The position numbers and the translations under genes are program-made. Positions 17,379 through 28,281 of a stretch of 64,000 bases of DNA are shown piece by piece (positions within the stretch are counted from its first letter, which is position 1; every line of letters begins with the position of its first letter). This DNA comes from Gammaproteobacteria bacterium. GTDB lineage: Bacteria > Pseudomonadota > Gammaproteobacteria > Thiohalobacterales > Thiohalobacteraceae. The stretch covers positions 124,001-188,000 of the forward strand of contig JAIOJV010000074.1 of assembly GCA_019911805.1 (NCBI GenBank), written 5' to 3'. The notes below the pieces were generated by a model. The model worked only from the letters and a program-made list of their open reading frames with translations. It was not told the origin of the DNA and made no database searches.

Positions 17379-19244
17379 CTAGATCGACAGGCGGCTGACG
17401 CGGCGGCCGCCGTAGACGAGATTGACGATGGAGCGGGTGACCATGATGGCCGTGAACATCGAGGTCACGATACCCAGCGACAACACCACGGCAAAGCCTT
17501 TCACCGGCCCCGTACCGAAGCTGAACAGCACCAGTGCGGCGATCAGTGTGGTGATGTTCGCATCGGCGATGGTCCCGAAGGCCTTTTCGTAGCCGGCATG
17601 GATCGCCGCCTGCGGGCTGTTACCGTTGCGCAGCTCCTCGCGGATACGTTCGTTGATGAGCACGTTGGCGTCCACCGCCATGCCCATGGTCAGCACGATG
17701 CCGGCGATACCCGGCAGGGTCAGGGTGGCCTGCAGCATCGACAGCAGCGCGATGATCAATACCACGTTCGCCAGCAGCGCGACGTTGGCGAACAGTCCGA
17801 ATACACGGTAGTAGACCGCCATGAACACCAGTACCAGCGCCATGCCGATGACCACCGACATGAAGCCCTGGTTGATGTTGTCGCGGCCGAGGCTCGGCCC
17901 GACGGTGCGCTCCTCGATGATCTCGATGGGCGCCGCCAGTGCGCCGGCACGCAGCAGCAGCGCCAGGTTGCGCGCCTCCTGCGGGTTGTCCAGGCCGGTG
18001 ATCTGAAAACGGTTGCCGAGCTGATCGCGAATGCGGGCGATGTTGATGACCTCCTTCACCACGCGCCGGTCCTTGACCAATTGGCCGTCGACCTCGTGCG
18101 TCTCGACCTTGTTTTCGATGAAGACCACGGCCATCAACTTGCCGATGGCGTCTTTGGTCGCATTGGTCATCAGGCGGCCACCCTTGCCATCGAGGGTGAT
18201 GAACACCGCCGCACCACCGCTGTCACGGTCGAAGCCGGAGGCGGCGTCGGTGATGTAGTCGCCGGTCAGGATGACGCGCCGGTCGAGCAGCACAGGGTTG
18301 CCGTTGCGCTCCCGGTACAGCTCGCTGCCGGCCGGGATACGGCCGCTGGCGGCCGCCGCAGCGGCGTCGTGCCCCTCATCCACCATGCGGAATTCCAGGG
18401 TTGCGGTCGCACCCAGAATCTCCTTGGCACGGGCCGTGTCCTGGACACCGGGCAGTTGCACCACCACGCGGCTGTCACCCTGTTGCTGGATGACCGGCTC
18501 AGCCACACCCAGCTCGTTGACGCGGTTGCGCAACGTCGTGATGTTCTGCTGCAGGGCGAAATTACGGATCTCGCGCCGCTGCTGCTCGCCGATCGTAGCC
18601 GTCAGCGTCCACGTATCGGCGCTCTCGGAGGTGCTGAATTCCAGATCACCATACTCAGCCTTCAGTGCGGCCAGGGCCTGATCACGTTCGGCGGCACTGC
18701 GGAACTGGGCGATGACGCCGTTGCTGCCGCGGGCGACGCTGATGTAGCGAATGGGTTCAGCGCGCTTGCGCAGGAAATCGCGAAACTCGCCTACGTAACG
18801 CTCCTCGGCCTGCTTCACCACGGCGGCCATGTCGACCTCCATCAGGAAGTGCACGCCGCCGCGCAAATCGAGACCGAGATACATGGGCATGGCGTTGAAG
18901 GCCTGCAGCCAGCGGGGCTCGGCGCTGGCGAGGTTCAGCGCCACGACGAACTTGTTGCCCAGAGCCTTCTCGACCCGGTCGGCGGCCTGCAACTGGGTCT
19001 CGGTATCGTTGAAGCGTACCAGCAGCCGGCCGTCACCGAGTTCGTCTGCCTTAGGGGTGATGCCGGCATCACGCAGCACGCCCAGCACCTGGTCACGGAT
19101 CGCCTCGTCGACCTGCTCGGTGCGTGTTGCCGATACCTGAATGGCAGGATCCTCGCCGTACAGGTTGGGCAACGCATAGACCACACCCACGACCAACACG
19201 ACCGCGATCAAGATATACTTCCACAACGGATACTGATTGATCAT
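17379..19244 (-). CDS. secD: Protein translocase subunit SecD
   Basis: SecD is the large partner of SecF in the membrane. The 621-residue protein has one N-terminal helix (residues about 8-26), a large periplasmic region with P1 motifs (LGLDLRGGVHFLMEVD) and a C-terminal five-helix RND-type domain (VIGMALVLVFMAVYYRVFGL; LTMGMAVDANVLINERIREE). ATG 19244 (MINQYPLWKY) is chosen for its GGGCGGGAG ribosome site and family agreement; nine further upstream codons are open. Confidence 0.98.
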   Translation of the reverse strand: MINQYPLWKYILIAVVLVVGVVYALPNLYGEDPAIQVSATRTEQVDEAIRDQVLGVLRDAGITPKADELGDGRLLVRFNDTETQLQAADRVEKALGNKFVVALNLASAEPRWLQAFNAMPMYLGLDLRGGVHFLMEVDMAAVVKQAEERYVGEFRDFLRKRAEPIRYISVARGSNGVIAQFRSAAERDQALAALKAEYGDLEFSTSESADTWTLTATIGEQQRREIRNFALQQNITTLRNRVNELGVAEPVIQQQGDSRVVVQLPGVQDTARAKEILGATATLEFRMVDEGHDAAAAAASGRIPAGSELYRERNGNPVLLDRRVILTGDYITDAASGFDRDSGGAAVFITLDGKGGRLMTNATKDAIGKLMAVVFIENKVETHEVDGQLVKDRRVVKEVINIARIRDQLGNRFQITGLDNPQEARNLALLLRAGALAAPIEIIEERTVGPSLGRDNINQGFMSVVIGMALVLVFMAVYYRVFGLFANVALLANVVLIIALLSMLQATLTLPGIAGIVLTMGMAVDANVLINERIREELRNGNSPQAAIHAGYEKAFGTIADANITTLIAALVLFSFGTGPVKGFAVVLSLGIVTSMFTAIMVTRSIVNLVYGGRRVSRLSI

Positions 19245-19317
19245 CTGACTCCCGCCCCCAATGCCCGACAAGGATGCATCCGACCCACCCCTGCATGTCT
19301 AGCGCCGCACCGCTTCC

Positions 19318-19420
19318 TTCGTCACCCCGGCGGATGCCCGGATCCAATCCAGGATCCACTCTGGGATCCACTCCAGCATCCACCCCAGGCCCCACTCCGG
19401 ACTCCACTGCGGAACCCGGC
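19318..19420. repeat. Imperfect GGATCCA-type tandem repeat in the secD-yajC spacer
   Basis: The 239-bp yajC-secD spacer begins this stretch with CGTCACCCCGGCGGATGC, a motif like the common extragenic CGTCATCCC..GCGGG repeats. About five degenerate units of 12-16 bp follow (GGATCCAATCC, GGATCCACTCT, GGATCCACTCC, GCATCCACCCC, CCCCACTCCGGA). No gene is seen. The spacer is inside what is usually one operon. Confidence 0.5.
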
Positions 19421-19483
19421 ACCCCGGGCCTCGTGGATTTTCACATCCACGGGGACGATGGTGGCTGAATCGCCGCGGTATTC

Positions 19484-19807
19484 TTAGAGTTCCTTGACCG
19501 CGTCCTTCGGCATCAGCGCGGTGATCGCCGGCCGCTGCACCTTCACCTCGACCTTGTCCGCCACCTCCAGCCTGACGAAGTTCTCGCCCAGGTCGGTGAC
19601 CCGGCCAAGCATTCCGCCGGTCGTAACCACCCAATCACCCTTCTTCAGCGCCTCGACCATGGCCTTGTGTTCCTTGGCGCGCTTCTGCTGCGGACGGATG
19701 AGCAGGAAATAAAAGACCACGAAGATCAGGACCAGAGGCAGGAATCCCATGATCGGATTGGCCGCCGGCGCGTCAGCCGCCCAGGCGTTGGAGATGAAGA
19801 AGCTCAT
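19484..19807 (-). CDS. yajC: Preprotein translocase accessory subunit YajC
   Basis: YajC is a single-span inner-membrane protein associated with SecDF. The 107-residue protein has one helix (MGFLPLVLIFVVFYFLLIRP, about residues 20-39), then the conserved RPQQKRAKEHKAMVEALKKG and GMLGRVTDLGENFVRLEV. AAGGAACC precedes ATG 19807. It lies between tgt and secD, as in most gammaproteobacteria. Confidence 0.97.
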   Translation of the reverse strand: MSFFISNAWAADAPAANPIMGFLPLVLIFVVFYFLLIRPQQKRAKEHKAMVEALKKGDWVVTTGGMLGRVTDLGENFVRLEVADKVEVKVQRPAITALMPKDAVKEL

Positions 19808-19890
19808 AGCGGTTCCTTGAAAGAATGAGTTACGAAATCGGGTCGAACATCACCACCGGGCACCCCGGCCCACCGGCAAAGCGGCCGGTA

Positions 19891-21052
<1,162 letters not shown>

Positions 21053-21073
<21 letters not shown>

Positions 21074-22096
21074 CTGCCCTTCAACATACATCGCATCGCC
21101 GTAGCTGAAGAACCGGTAACGCTGTTCGACGGCGTGCCGGTAGGCGCGCATCACCGCGGCATAGCCGCCGAAGGCACAGACCAGCATCAGCAGGGTCGAT
21201 TCCGGCAGATGAAAATTGGTGATCAGGGCATCCACCACACGGAACTCGAATCCGGGCGTGATGAACAGCCGTGTATCGCCGGCATAGGGCTGCAGTCGTC
21301 CGGACTGGGCCGCGGCCTCCAGGCTGCGGACCACGGTGGTACCTGCGGCGACAATACGCCCGCCCTGCGCCTTGGCCGCCGCGACCTGCGCACACGTCGC
21401 GGCGCCGACCTCGACCCGCTCGGCATGCATGTGGTGATCTTCCAGACGTTCGACCCGCAGCGGCTGGAACGTCCCGGCGCCGACGTGCAGCGTGACATAG
21501 GCGATATCGATGCCGGCAGCCACAAGATCGTCCAGAAAACCCGCCTCGAAGTGCAGCCCCGCCGTCGGCGCCGCCACCGCACCGGGGGCACGCGCGAACA
21601 CCGTCTGGTAGCGCTCACGGTCGGCGGCGCCGTCCGGGCGGGTGATATACGGCGGCAGCGGCATGTGTCCGTGACGCTCCAGCAGCGTCAGGGCATCATC
21701 CGCGTCGCCCCGCAGCTCCAGGACGAAGAATGCCTCATCCCGGCTGAGCACGACTGCCTCGATGGGCCCTTGGAGGTGCAGCCGCGCACCCTCCCGGGGT
21801 GACTTGCTGGCGCGCACCTGCGCCAGCACGCGGTGGGGGCCGAGCAGGCGCTCCACCAGCACCTCGACCCGCCCGCCGCTATCCTTGTGCCCGCGCAGGC
21901 GGGCCGGGATCACCCGCGTGTCGTTCAGTACCAGCAGGTCCCCCGGACGCAGCAGGTCCGCCAGGTCGCGGAACCGTCGATCAGTGCTCGCCCCGGCCCC
22001 ATCCAGGTGCAGCAGGCGGCTGGCCGCACGCTCCGGAAGCGGTATCTGGGCGATCAGTTCAGGTGGAAGTTCGAAGAAAAAATCACTCCGCTGCAT
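21053..22096 (-). CDS. queA: S-adenosylmethionine:tRNA ribosyltransferase-isomerase
   Basis: QueA moves the ribosyl part of SAM to preQ1-tRNA to form epoxyqueuosine. The 347-residue protein has [20 protein letters not shown] at the start, [38 protein letters not shown] and the C-terminal [22 protein letters not shown] 22096 is the family start; the longer open frame runs through the tRNA gene and is not coding. The last residues (GLGPRT) come from a heptamer tandem array, so the C-terminus is not conserved sequence. Confidence 0.97.
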
Positions 22097-22157
22097 GGCG
22101 CGGCATGGTATCACAGGCGCGCTTGCCCATCCGTCGGGATGGCTTATACTAACCCCC

Positions 22158-22185
22158 TTGTCCGGCCGCCCAGGCAGAGTATGCT
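22158..22185 (+). promoter_or_regulatory. Sigma-70-like promoter candidate for tRNA-Leu
   Basis: TTGTCC (22158-22163) and TATGCT (22180-22185) are 16 bp apart, and the mature tRNA starts 15 bp after the -10 element. Spacing and position fit a tRNA promoter. It is identified only by similarity to the consensus. Confidence 0.45.
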
Positions 22186-22200
22186 GCAGCCGGCTGTCAT

Positions 22201-22287
22201 GCCGGGATGGCGGAATCGGTAGACGCAGTGGACTCAAAATCCACCGGTGGCGACACCGTGCGAGTTCGAGTCTCGCTCCCGGCACCA
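22201..22287 (+). tRNA. tRNA-Leu (anticodon CAA)
   Basis: This 87-nt class II tRNA has encoded CCA. The acceptor stem GCCGGGA (22201-22207) pairs with TCCCGGC (22277-22283). The anticodon stem GTGGA/TCCAC encloses the loop CTCAAAA with anticodon CAA at 22235-22237, which reads UUG. The long variable arm (CGGTGGCGACACCG) and the T-loop GTTCGAGTC are typical of tRNA-Leu. No integrase or element is attached to its 3' end. Confidence 0.96.
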
Positions 22288-22461
22288 TTAAATATGTTTG
22301 TTAACGTATTCTGTACGTAGATGTTCCCCCCCATGCGGGCCACCGCGTCCGCACAACCCGTATCACCGGCATGGAACCCACGCTCCTGGGGTTGATACCG
22401 GTATACGACCCACGCGGGCGCCTTGGGGGCGCACGCTCGACTCAAGGGCATATCCGACACT

Positions 22462-25023
22462 ATGGCAGGCACCCACTTTTCCGTTGAAGTCCAACCCATG
22501 CTGCCCGCGCGCCTTGGCCGTCTGCAGGAATTGGCCGAGGACCTGCTCTACAGCTGGGACCGTCAGGTGCGCGCCCTGTTCTGGCGTCTGGACAACCAGT
22601 TATGGGACGACTGCGGCCACAATCCCAAGCTGTTCCTGCGCCGGGTCTCGCAACAACGCCTCGACGAGGCGGCCGAGGACCGCGTCTTCATCGAGGACTA
22701 CAACCGCGCGTTGTCGGCCTACGACACCTACCACGAGGAGGCACTGCCCACCGGGGTGGAAGAGTATCTCGATCCGGAAGCGGATCTGGTCGCCTATTTC
22801 TGTGCCGAGTTCGGCCTGCATGAGAGTCTTCCCATCTATTCCGGCGGCCTGGGCATCCTCGCCGGCGATCACTGCAAGGCCGCCAGTGATCTGCGCATCC
22901 CCTTTGTCGCCGTCGGCATCATGTACCGCCAGGGCTACTTCAACCAGACCATCGACGGCCATGGCAACCAGATCGCACATTACGCCCCGACCAATTTTGC
23001 CAATCTCGCCATCCGCCCGGCCCGGGTTGAGAACGGCCAGGATCTGCATGTCTTCGTCGATCTGCCCGGCCGCCGGGTCATGCTCAAGGTGTGGGAGGCC
23101 AAGGCCGGTCACATCAAGCTGTATCTGCTCGACAGCGACCTGCCGGAAAATCAGGATACCGACCGGGCCATTACCTATCAGCTCTACGGCGGCGACATCA
23201 CCACCCGCATCCAGCAGGAGATCGTGCTCGGCATCGGTGGGGTGCGCACGATCCGCGCGCTTGGCCTGAAACCCACCGTATGGCATATCAATGAAGGTCA
23301 TGCGGCCTTCCAGATCCTGGAGCGCTGCCGCGAATGGGTGCGCAAGGGCCCCCTGGATTTCGCCAGTGCCCTGGAACTGGTCGCTGCGGGCACGGTGTTC
23401 ACCACCCATACGCCGGTGGCCGCGGGGCATGACATCTTCGACCATGCCTTGATCACGAGCTACTTCGACGGGTACGTCAAGGAGCTCGGCATCGACATGG
23501 ACGAGTTTCTGCAACTGGGGGCGAGCCCGAATATCCCGTACGGTTTCAACCAGACGGCCCTGGCACTGCGCGGCTCGCGCTTCCACAACGGCGTCAGCCG
23601 TATCCACGGCGGCGTCGCCTCGCAGATGGAAAGTTATATCTGGCCACAGATCCCGGCCCGTGAGAACCCCATGCGGTACGTCACCAACGGCGTGCATGTA
23701 CCGACCTTTCTGGCGCGCGACTGGACGAATCTGTTCGACATGCGCTTCGGTCGCGGGTGGGACAACGAGCTGTTGAACCGGGATTACTGGGAACGTCTCG
23801 ACGATATCCCGGAGCACAGCTTCTGGAGCCTGCGCCAATGGCTGAACGGCAAGCTGCTGGCGGAGGTACAGCGTCGTATCACCTGGCAGCACCGCCGCAA
23901 CGGCTGCTCTGAGACCTTGATCGAGCGCATGACGCAATATCTCTCCGTGGAGGCAAGCGACGTCCTGACCATCGGCTTTGCGCGTCGCTTCGCCAGCTAT
24001 AAGCGGGCGACGCTGCTGTTCGCCGACCCCCAGCGGCTGGAGCGTCTGCTGAACAACCCCGACCGCCCGGTCGTGCTGATCTTCGCCGGCAAGGCGCATC
24101 CCAGTGATCTGCCGGGGCAGCGTCTGATACAGGTGATCCATGAATTCTCGCGCCGCCCCGAGTTCATCGGCCGGATCATCCTGGTCGAGGGCTACGATAT
24201 CGCGCTGGCCCGCAAACTGGTCACCGGCGTCGACGTCTGGCTCAACAACCCTGAATACCCGATGGAGGCCAGCGGGACCTCAGGGCAGAAGGCGGGTCTC
24301 AACGGCGTCATCAACCTCAGCGTACTGGACGGTTGGTGGGGCGAAGGCTACAACGGCGAGAATGGCTGGGCGATCACGCCGCACGGCGCACAGTTCGATG
24401 CCGGCTACCGCGATCACGAAGAAGGCAACGAACTGCTCGACATCCTCGAACACCAGGTGATACCGCTGTACTACCAGCGCAATACGCAAGGCTATCCCGA
24501 GGGCTGGGTACGGATGTCCAAGGCCTCCATCAAGTCCATCCTGACGCAGTTCAATTCAGAACGCATGGTGATGGACTACGTCCGTGGCTTCTACAGCCCC
24601 GCCAGCGCACAATGTCGTAAACTCGCCGCCAACCAGTGCAGCGGCGCCCGTGATCTCGCCGCTTGGAAGGCCCACGTACAGCATACCTGGCCGCAGATCT
24701 CGCTACGGCTGGTCGATGCCCCGCCGGACGCAATCCGTTCCGGGCATACCGTGCCGATCACCGTCGCCGCCCGTCTGCACGATTTGAAAGCGTCGGACGT
24801 ACGCGTGGAGTGCGTCGTCGGGAAGGAGAACGAACATGGCGAGTTCATCGGTGAAGCACACTTCGATTTCGCGCCGGCCAGCAGCGGCGACGATGGCGAG
24901 ACGCTGTTCCGCCTGGACCTGATCCCACCGCTGCCCGGCCTGCAGCGCTACAAGCTACGCATGTTTCCGACACACCCGCTGCTCAGTCATCCCTTCGAGA
25001 TGGGCTGCATGCTGTGGCTGTAA
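22462..25023 (+). CDS. glgP: Alpha-glucan phosphorylase (DUF3417-containing, GT35)
   Basis: This enzyme releases glucose-1-phosphate from glycogen or maltodextrin using pyridoxal phosphate. The 853-residue protein belongs to the short-form family with an N-terminal DUF3417 domain (LGRLQELAEDLLYSWD..ALFWRLD, residues about 15-45). The catalytic core includes AEFGLHESLPIYSGGLGILAG, WHINEGHAAFQ, FTTHTPVAAGHD, NGVHVPTF, FARRFASYKRA and the PLP-site region EASGTSGQKAGLNG. ATG 22462 (MAGTHFSVEV) is chosen because it begins the conserved region; its ribosome site is weak. It faces the convergent malQ gene across 40 bp. Confidence 0.93.
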   Translation: MAGTHFSVEVQPMLPARLGRLQELAEDLLYSWDRQVRALFWRLDNQLWDDCGHNPKLFLRRVSQQRLDEAAEDRVFIEDYNRALSAYDTYHEEALPTGVEEYLDPEADLVAYFCAEFGLHESLPIYSGGLGILAGDHCKAASDLRIPFVAVGIMYRQGYFNQTIDGHGNQIAHYAPTNFANLAIRPARVENGQDLHVFVDLPGRRVMLKVWEAKAGHIKLYLLDSDLPENQDTDRAITYQLYGGDITTRIQQEIVLGIGGVRTIRALGLKPTVWHINEGHAAFQILERCREWVRKGPLDFASALELVAAGTVFTTHTPVAAGHDIFDHALITSYFDGYVKELGIDMDEFLQLGASPNIPYGFNQTALALRGSRFHNGVSRIHGGVASQMESYIWPQIPARENPMRYVTNGVHVPTFLARDWTNLFDMRFGRGWDNELLNRDYWERLDDIPEHSFWSLRQWLNGKLLAEVQRRITWQHRRNGCSETLIERMTQYLSVEASDVLTIGFARRFASYKRATLLFADPQRLERLLNNPDRPVVLIFAGKAHPSDLPGQRLIQVIHEFSRRPEFIGRIILVEGYDIALARKLVTGVDVWLNNPEYPMEASGTSGQKAGLNGVINLSVLDGWWGEGYNGENGWAITPHGAQFDAGYRDHEEGNELLDILEHQVIPLYYQRNTQGYPEGWVRMSKASIKSILTQFNSERMVMDYVRGFYSPASAQCRKLAANQCSGARDLAAWKAHVQHTWPQISLRLVDAPPDAIRSGHTVPITVAARLHDLKASDVRVECVVGKENEHGEFIGEAHFDFAPASSGDDGETLFRLDLIPPLPGLQRYKLRMFPTHPLLSHPFEMGCMLWL

Positions 25024-25063
25024 GGATCGGCGGTGTGTCGGATACCGTGCAAGAAGCCCATCA

Positions 25064-26548
25064 TCAGCGGCGGCCGTACAGCGTCGTCAGCTGACGGACA
25101 CGCTCGGCGAGTTTCTGCGGCAGCTGATCCCATTGAAACCGCCAGCGCCAGTTGCCCTCGGCCACACCCGGCGTATTCATGCGGTGTTCCGAGCCCAGCG
25201 ACAACACGTCCTGCAGCGGTACGATGGCGAGTGCGGCGACCGATGCGAAGGCGGTGCGGATCAGCGGCCAGGGCATGGGCTCGGACGGGTGGCCGAGATA
25301 GTCGTGCAGGTGCGTGCGCGTGACCTCGTCGAGGCCAGCATACCAGCCCAGACTCGTGTCGTTGTCATGTGTGCCCGTATAGACGACGCTCAGCCGCTCG
25401 TGGTTATGCGGCAGGTAGGGGTTGTCCGCGGCACCGCCAAAGGCGAATTGCAGAATCTTCATGCCTGGCAGGCCGAAACGCATACGTAGCGCGTCGACCT
25501 CGGCCGTGATGATCCCCAGATCCTCCGCGACCAGGGGCAGGTCATGGAAGGTATCGAGCAGTGCCTGGAACAGGCGCTCACCCGGACCCTTCACCCACTG
25601 ACCATCGATGGCGGTCACGGCCTGCGCGGGGATCTCCCAATGCGCCTCGAAACCGCGAAAGTGATCGATGCGGATAAGATCGAAGAACTCGCGCTGGGTA
25701 CGCATGCGCTCGATCCACCAGCCGAAACCATCCTGTTCAATGCGGTCCCAGCGATAATGCGGGTTACCCCAGCGTTGACCGGTCGCCGAGAAATAGTCCG
25801 GCGGCACACCGGCCACGACTTCGAGGTGGCCCTCGGCATCGACCCGGAAGTATTCACGCCGCGCCCAGACCTCGGCACTGTCGTAGGCGACGAAAATCGG
25901 CATATCGCCGAACAGCAGCACGCCGCGGCGCGCCGCGTAGTCGCGTAACGCGTGCCACTGGGTGAAAAACACGAACTGTTCGAACTGTACCTGGGCAATG
26001 ACCGCTGCCAGGCGCACCCGTGCGGCGGCCATTGCCTCCGGCTGACGGTCGCGCAGGGGCGCGGGCCAGTCCGACCAGACGCACTGCCCGTGTTCGTTAC
26101 GCAGCGCCTCGTAGAGCGCGAAGTCGTCGAGCCACGTGCGGTGCTGGTCGATGAAGGCCTCGAGGGCGCGCCGGTCGTCCGCCTGCGCCCGCTCGCCAAA
26201 GCCGGCATACGCTGCCCGCAGCCGTGCCGCTTGCCACGCCGCCGATAATTCGACCGGTGGCGCCGCAACGGACCCCAGCCAGCCACGCTCGACCAGCCCG
26301 TGGAGACAGATCAGCCGTGGATTGCCGGCATGTACGGAGGTGCATTGATAGGGAGAGCAATCCGCATGGGTCGGCCCCAGTGGCAGCATCTGCCAGACCG
26401 ACACGCCGGCCGCCGCCAGAAAATCCACGAAGCGCCGTGCCTCCACACCCAGTGCACCGGTGGCACTGTCTGGAAAGGAGGTCGGATGCAGCAGGATGCC
26501 TGCGCGGCGACAGGTGAAGGGCGACGCCTCCTCGTAGCGATGCGTCAT
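25064..26548 (-). CDS. malQ: 4-alpha-glucanotransferase (GH77)
   Basis: MalQ disproportionates malto-oligosaccharides and so feeds the phosphorylase. The 494-residue protein has AGILLHPTSFPDSATGALG, WQMLPLGPTHADCSPYQ, GDMPIFVAYDSAEVWA, IRIDHFRGFEAHWEIPA (nucleophile Asp), VAEDLGIIT (acid/base Glu) and TGTHDNDTSLGW, all GH77 signatures. AGGAGAG stands before ATG 26548. It is 11 bp downstream of the GH57 gene, so glgC-GH57-malQ form one leftward operon. Confidence 0.97.
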   Translation of the reverse strand: MTHRYEEASPFTCRRAGILLHPTSFPDSATGALGVEARRFVDFLAAAGVSVWQMLPLGPTHADCSPYQCTSVHAGNPRLICLHGLVERGWLGSVAAPPVELSAAWQAARLRAAYAGFGERAQADDRRALEAFIDQHRTWLDDFALYEALRNEHGQCVWSDWPAPLRDRQPEAMAAARVRLAAVIAQVQFEQFVFFTQWHALRDYAARRGVLLFGDMPIFVAYDSAEVWARREYFRVDAEGHLEVVAGVPPDYFSATGQRWGNPHYRWDRIEQDGFGWWIERMRTQREFFDLIRIDHFRGFEAHWEIPAQAVTAIDGQWVKGPGERLFQALLDTFHDLPLVAEDLGIITAEVDALRMRFGLPGMKILQFAFGGAADNPYLPHNHERLSVVYTGTHDNDTSLGWYAGLDEVTRTHLHDYLGHPSEPMPWPLIRTAFASVAALAIVPLQDVLSLGSEHRMNTPGVAEGNWRWRFQWDQLPQKLAERVRQLTTLYGRR

Positions 26549-26559
26549 CGACTCTCCTG

Positions 26560-28281
26560 TCAACTGCTCTGCTGCCCGCGGCGCATCACACCACCGTGCG
26601 CTGGCGGTTCGGGCCTCGTGCTGCCATGAGAGAAGACCTGGGTGAGATATTCCGGCGGCGTCTTGCCGAGCAACTGATACAGATTCGCGAGGTGCATGCG
26701 GTAGAGGTGGTCGAAATCGTGCACGGTCTCCGCCGGGTTGTAGTCACCGAACCACCAGAACCAGTCGGAGCCCTCACAGATGGCCAGCTGATGTTGTGCC
26801 TCGGCCAACTCGTTCGCCGTCAGGCGGCCACTGGCGACGCTGGCATCGAACATGCGCTTGGCGTCACCCAGCATCTCCCAGGCACGATTTTTGTCCTGGT
26901 CGCCGATCCAGGTGGAGAAGGTACCGTACACCCAGCTGCCCGCCACCAATTGAGTAAGGGGTGTGGGCTCGCCGCCGCTGTCCAGGTATTCAGAAAACGT
27001 GGTGAGCCGGATACGGGGATGATCGCTGAGCCGCCGGTAGAGAGCGCTCAGGAAATAGTAGCCGTTCTCCGGGTAATATTCCCAGGCGTTCTCGCCGTCG
27101 AGGATGATGGAGACGATGCGCTGCGCGTCAGGTTGTCCGGCCGCGGCGATGTTCTCCAGATTGTGGACCAGGTTGGCGATGGCGTCGTCGGCATGCCAGG
27201 TGGAATAGGTGAAGCCGATCGTGTCGGACAGGCCATCATCGCGGAAGAAACACGCGGTTCCATCTTTCTGTACGCGGTACGGCCGATACAGGGACTGCTC
27301 GCGCGGGGTGTTCTGGCGCTGCGGATTGCGCGCCAGGCTGTGGACCAGTACGCTCTCGCCACTCGCCGTCCAGTGGAAGCCGTGCGCGTGCAACTGCTTC
27401 AGCGTGGCGGTGCTGACCCCGCCCTCCGATGGCCAGCAGCCCCGCGGGCGGAAGCCGAAATGCCGCTGACAGGTGGCGACGGCCTCGCGCAGATGCCAGT
27501 CGATGCGTTCGGCACCGCCGGGATACGCATCGAGCTGCGGCAGCGGCACGTCCGGTAAGGCTTCACGTGCCGTCTGCAGATCCAGCAGCAGCGGCACGAT
27601 CGGATGTGCGTAGGGCGTCACGGAGATCTCGATCTTTCCCGCCTGCGCCAGCCGTGCATAGCGACCGATGACACCCGACAGCAGCCCGCTGATGATGGTC
27701 ATGAGGGTATGTCGGTCATGCAGTGAGTAGCCACTGCCCTTCTGCATCAATTCGGCCACGCGCGCGTCGGCACGCCGCACCGTCTCGCCCAGCCAGGCGA
27801 GGTGATACCAGACCAGGATATCGGCCACGAACTGATCGGTGATGTAGCCGATCGATTCGCTGTGCTCGCTGCACCATTGCCCCAGCTCGGCGAGTCGCTT
27901 GTAGACCGGGAAGCGGTCGATGAGGCGTGTCTTGTTGGCACGCAGACAGGCCTTCACCAGCCGCAGGCGCATCTCTGGTTCCAGCGGCAGGCTGGCCGCA
28001 CCCAGCGCCGCCAGCAGCGGGTCGCGGATGGCGCTGCCTTCACGCAGAAAGCCGCGCACCTGCCCGGCATAGTCGGCGAGCTGATCGAGCAGGATGGGCG
28101 CGAAGTTCACCACCGCCTTCGCCCCGGGGCTGGCTTCGATGTGCGCCGCCATATCGACGTAGTCCTTGATGGCGTGCAGGTAGGTCCAGGGTTGCAGATA
28201 CTCCCCGCTGACGGTGTTGCAGTACTGCGGCTGGTGCATGTGCCAGCACAACACGACGTTCAGGCGCGGCTCAGCGGACAT
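26560..28281 (-). CDS. Glycoside hydrolase family 57 protein
   Basis: This 573-residue cytoplasmic GH57 enzyme is probably an alpha-amylase or amylopullulanase-like glucan hydrolase. Signatures are [16 protein letters not shown] at the N-terminus, [10 protein letters not shown] (the WPSE motif near the nucleophile, about residue 290), [20 protein letters not shown] (catalytic Asp) and [10 protein letters not shown] near the end. Its start overlaps the end of glgC by 11 bp, indicating translational coupling. It may debranch or trim glycogen, since no GlgX-type enzyme is present here; that role is inferred from context. Confidence 0.92.
   Translation of the reverse strand: MSAEPRLNVVLCWHMHQPQYCNTVSGEYLQPWTYLHAIKDYVDMAAHIEASPGAKAVVNFAPILLDQLADYAGQVRGFLREGSAIRDPLLAALGAASLPLEPEMRLRLVKACLRANKTRLIDRFPVYKRLAELGQWCSEHSESIGYITDQFVADILVWYHLAWLGETVRRADARVAELMQKGSGYSLHDRHTLMTIISGLLSGVIGRYARLAQAGKIEISVTPYAHPIVPLLLDLQTAREALPDVPLPQLDAYPGGAERIDWHLREAVATCQRHFGFRPRGCWPSEGGVSTATLKQLHAHGFHWTASGESVLVHSLARNPQRQNTPREQSLYRPYRVQKDGTACFFRDDGLSDTIGFTYSTWHADDAIANLVHNLENIAAAGQPDAQRIVSIILDGENAWEYYPENGYYFLSALYRRLSDHPRIRLTTFSEYLDSGGEPTPLTQLVAGSWVYGTFSTWIGDQDKNRAWEMLGDAKRMFDASVASGRLTANELAEAQHQLAICEGSDWFWWFGDYNPAETVHDFDHLYRMHLANLYQLLGKTPPEYLTQVFSHGSTRPEPPAHGGVMRRGQQSS

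Noticed and set aside
17598-19487. 629-codon plus-strand open frame opposite secD
   Set aside because: It is the antisense of a well-conserved secD, has no domain and is a result of high GC content.
22201-22287. tRNA-Leu as an attachment site for an integrated element
   Set aside because: No integrase nearby and no repeat of the tRNA 3' end was seen in the window.
22600-24141. 513-codon minus-strand frame inside glgP
   Set aside because: Antisense shadow of a conserved enzyme; composition follows the glgP codons.
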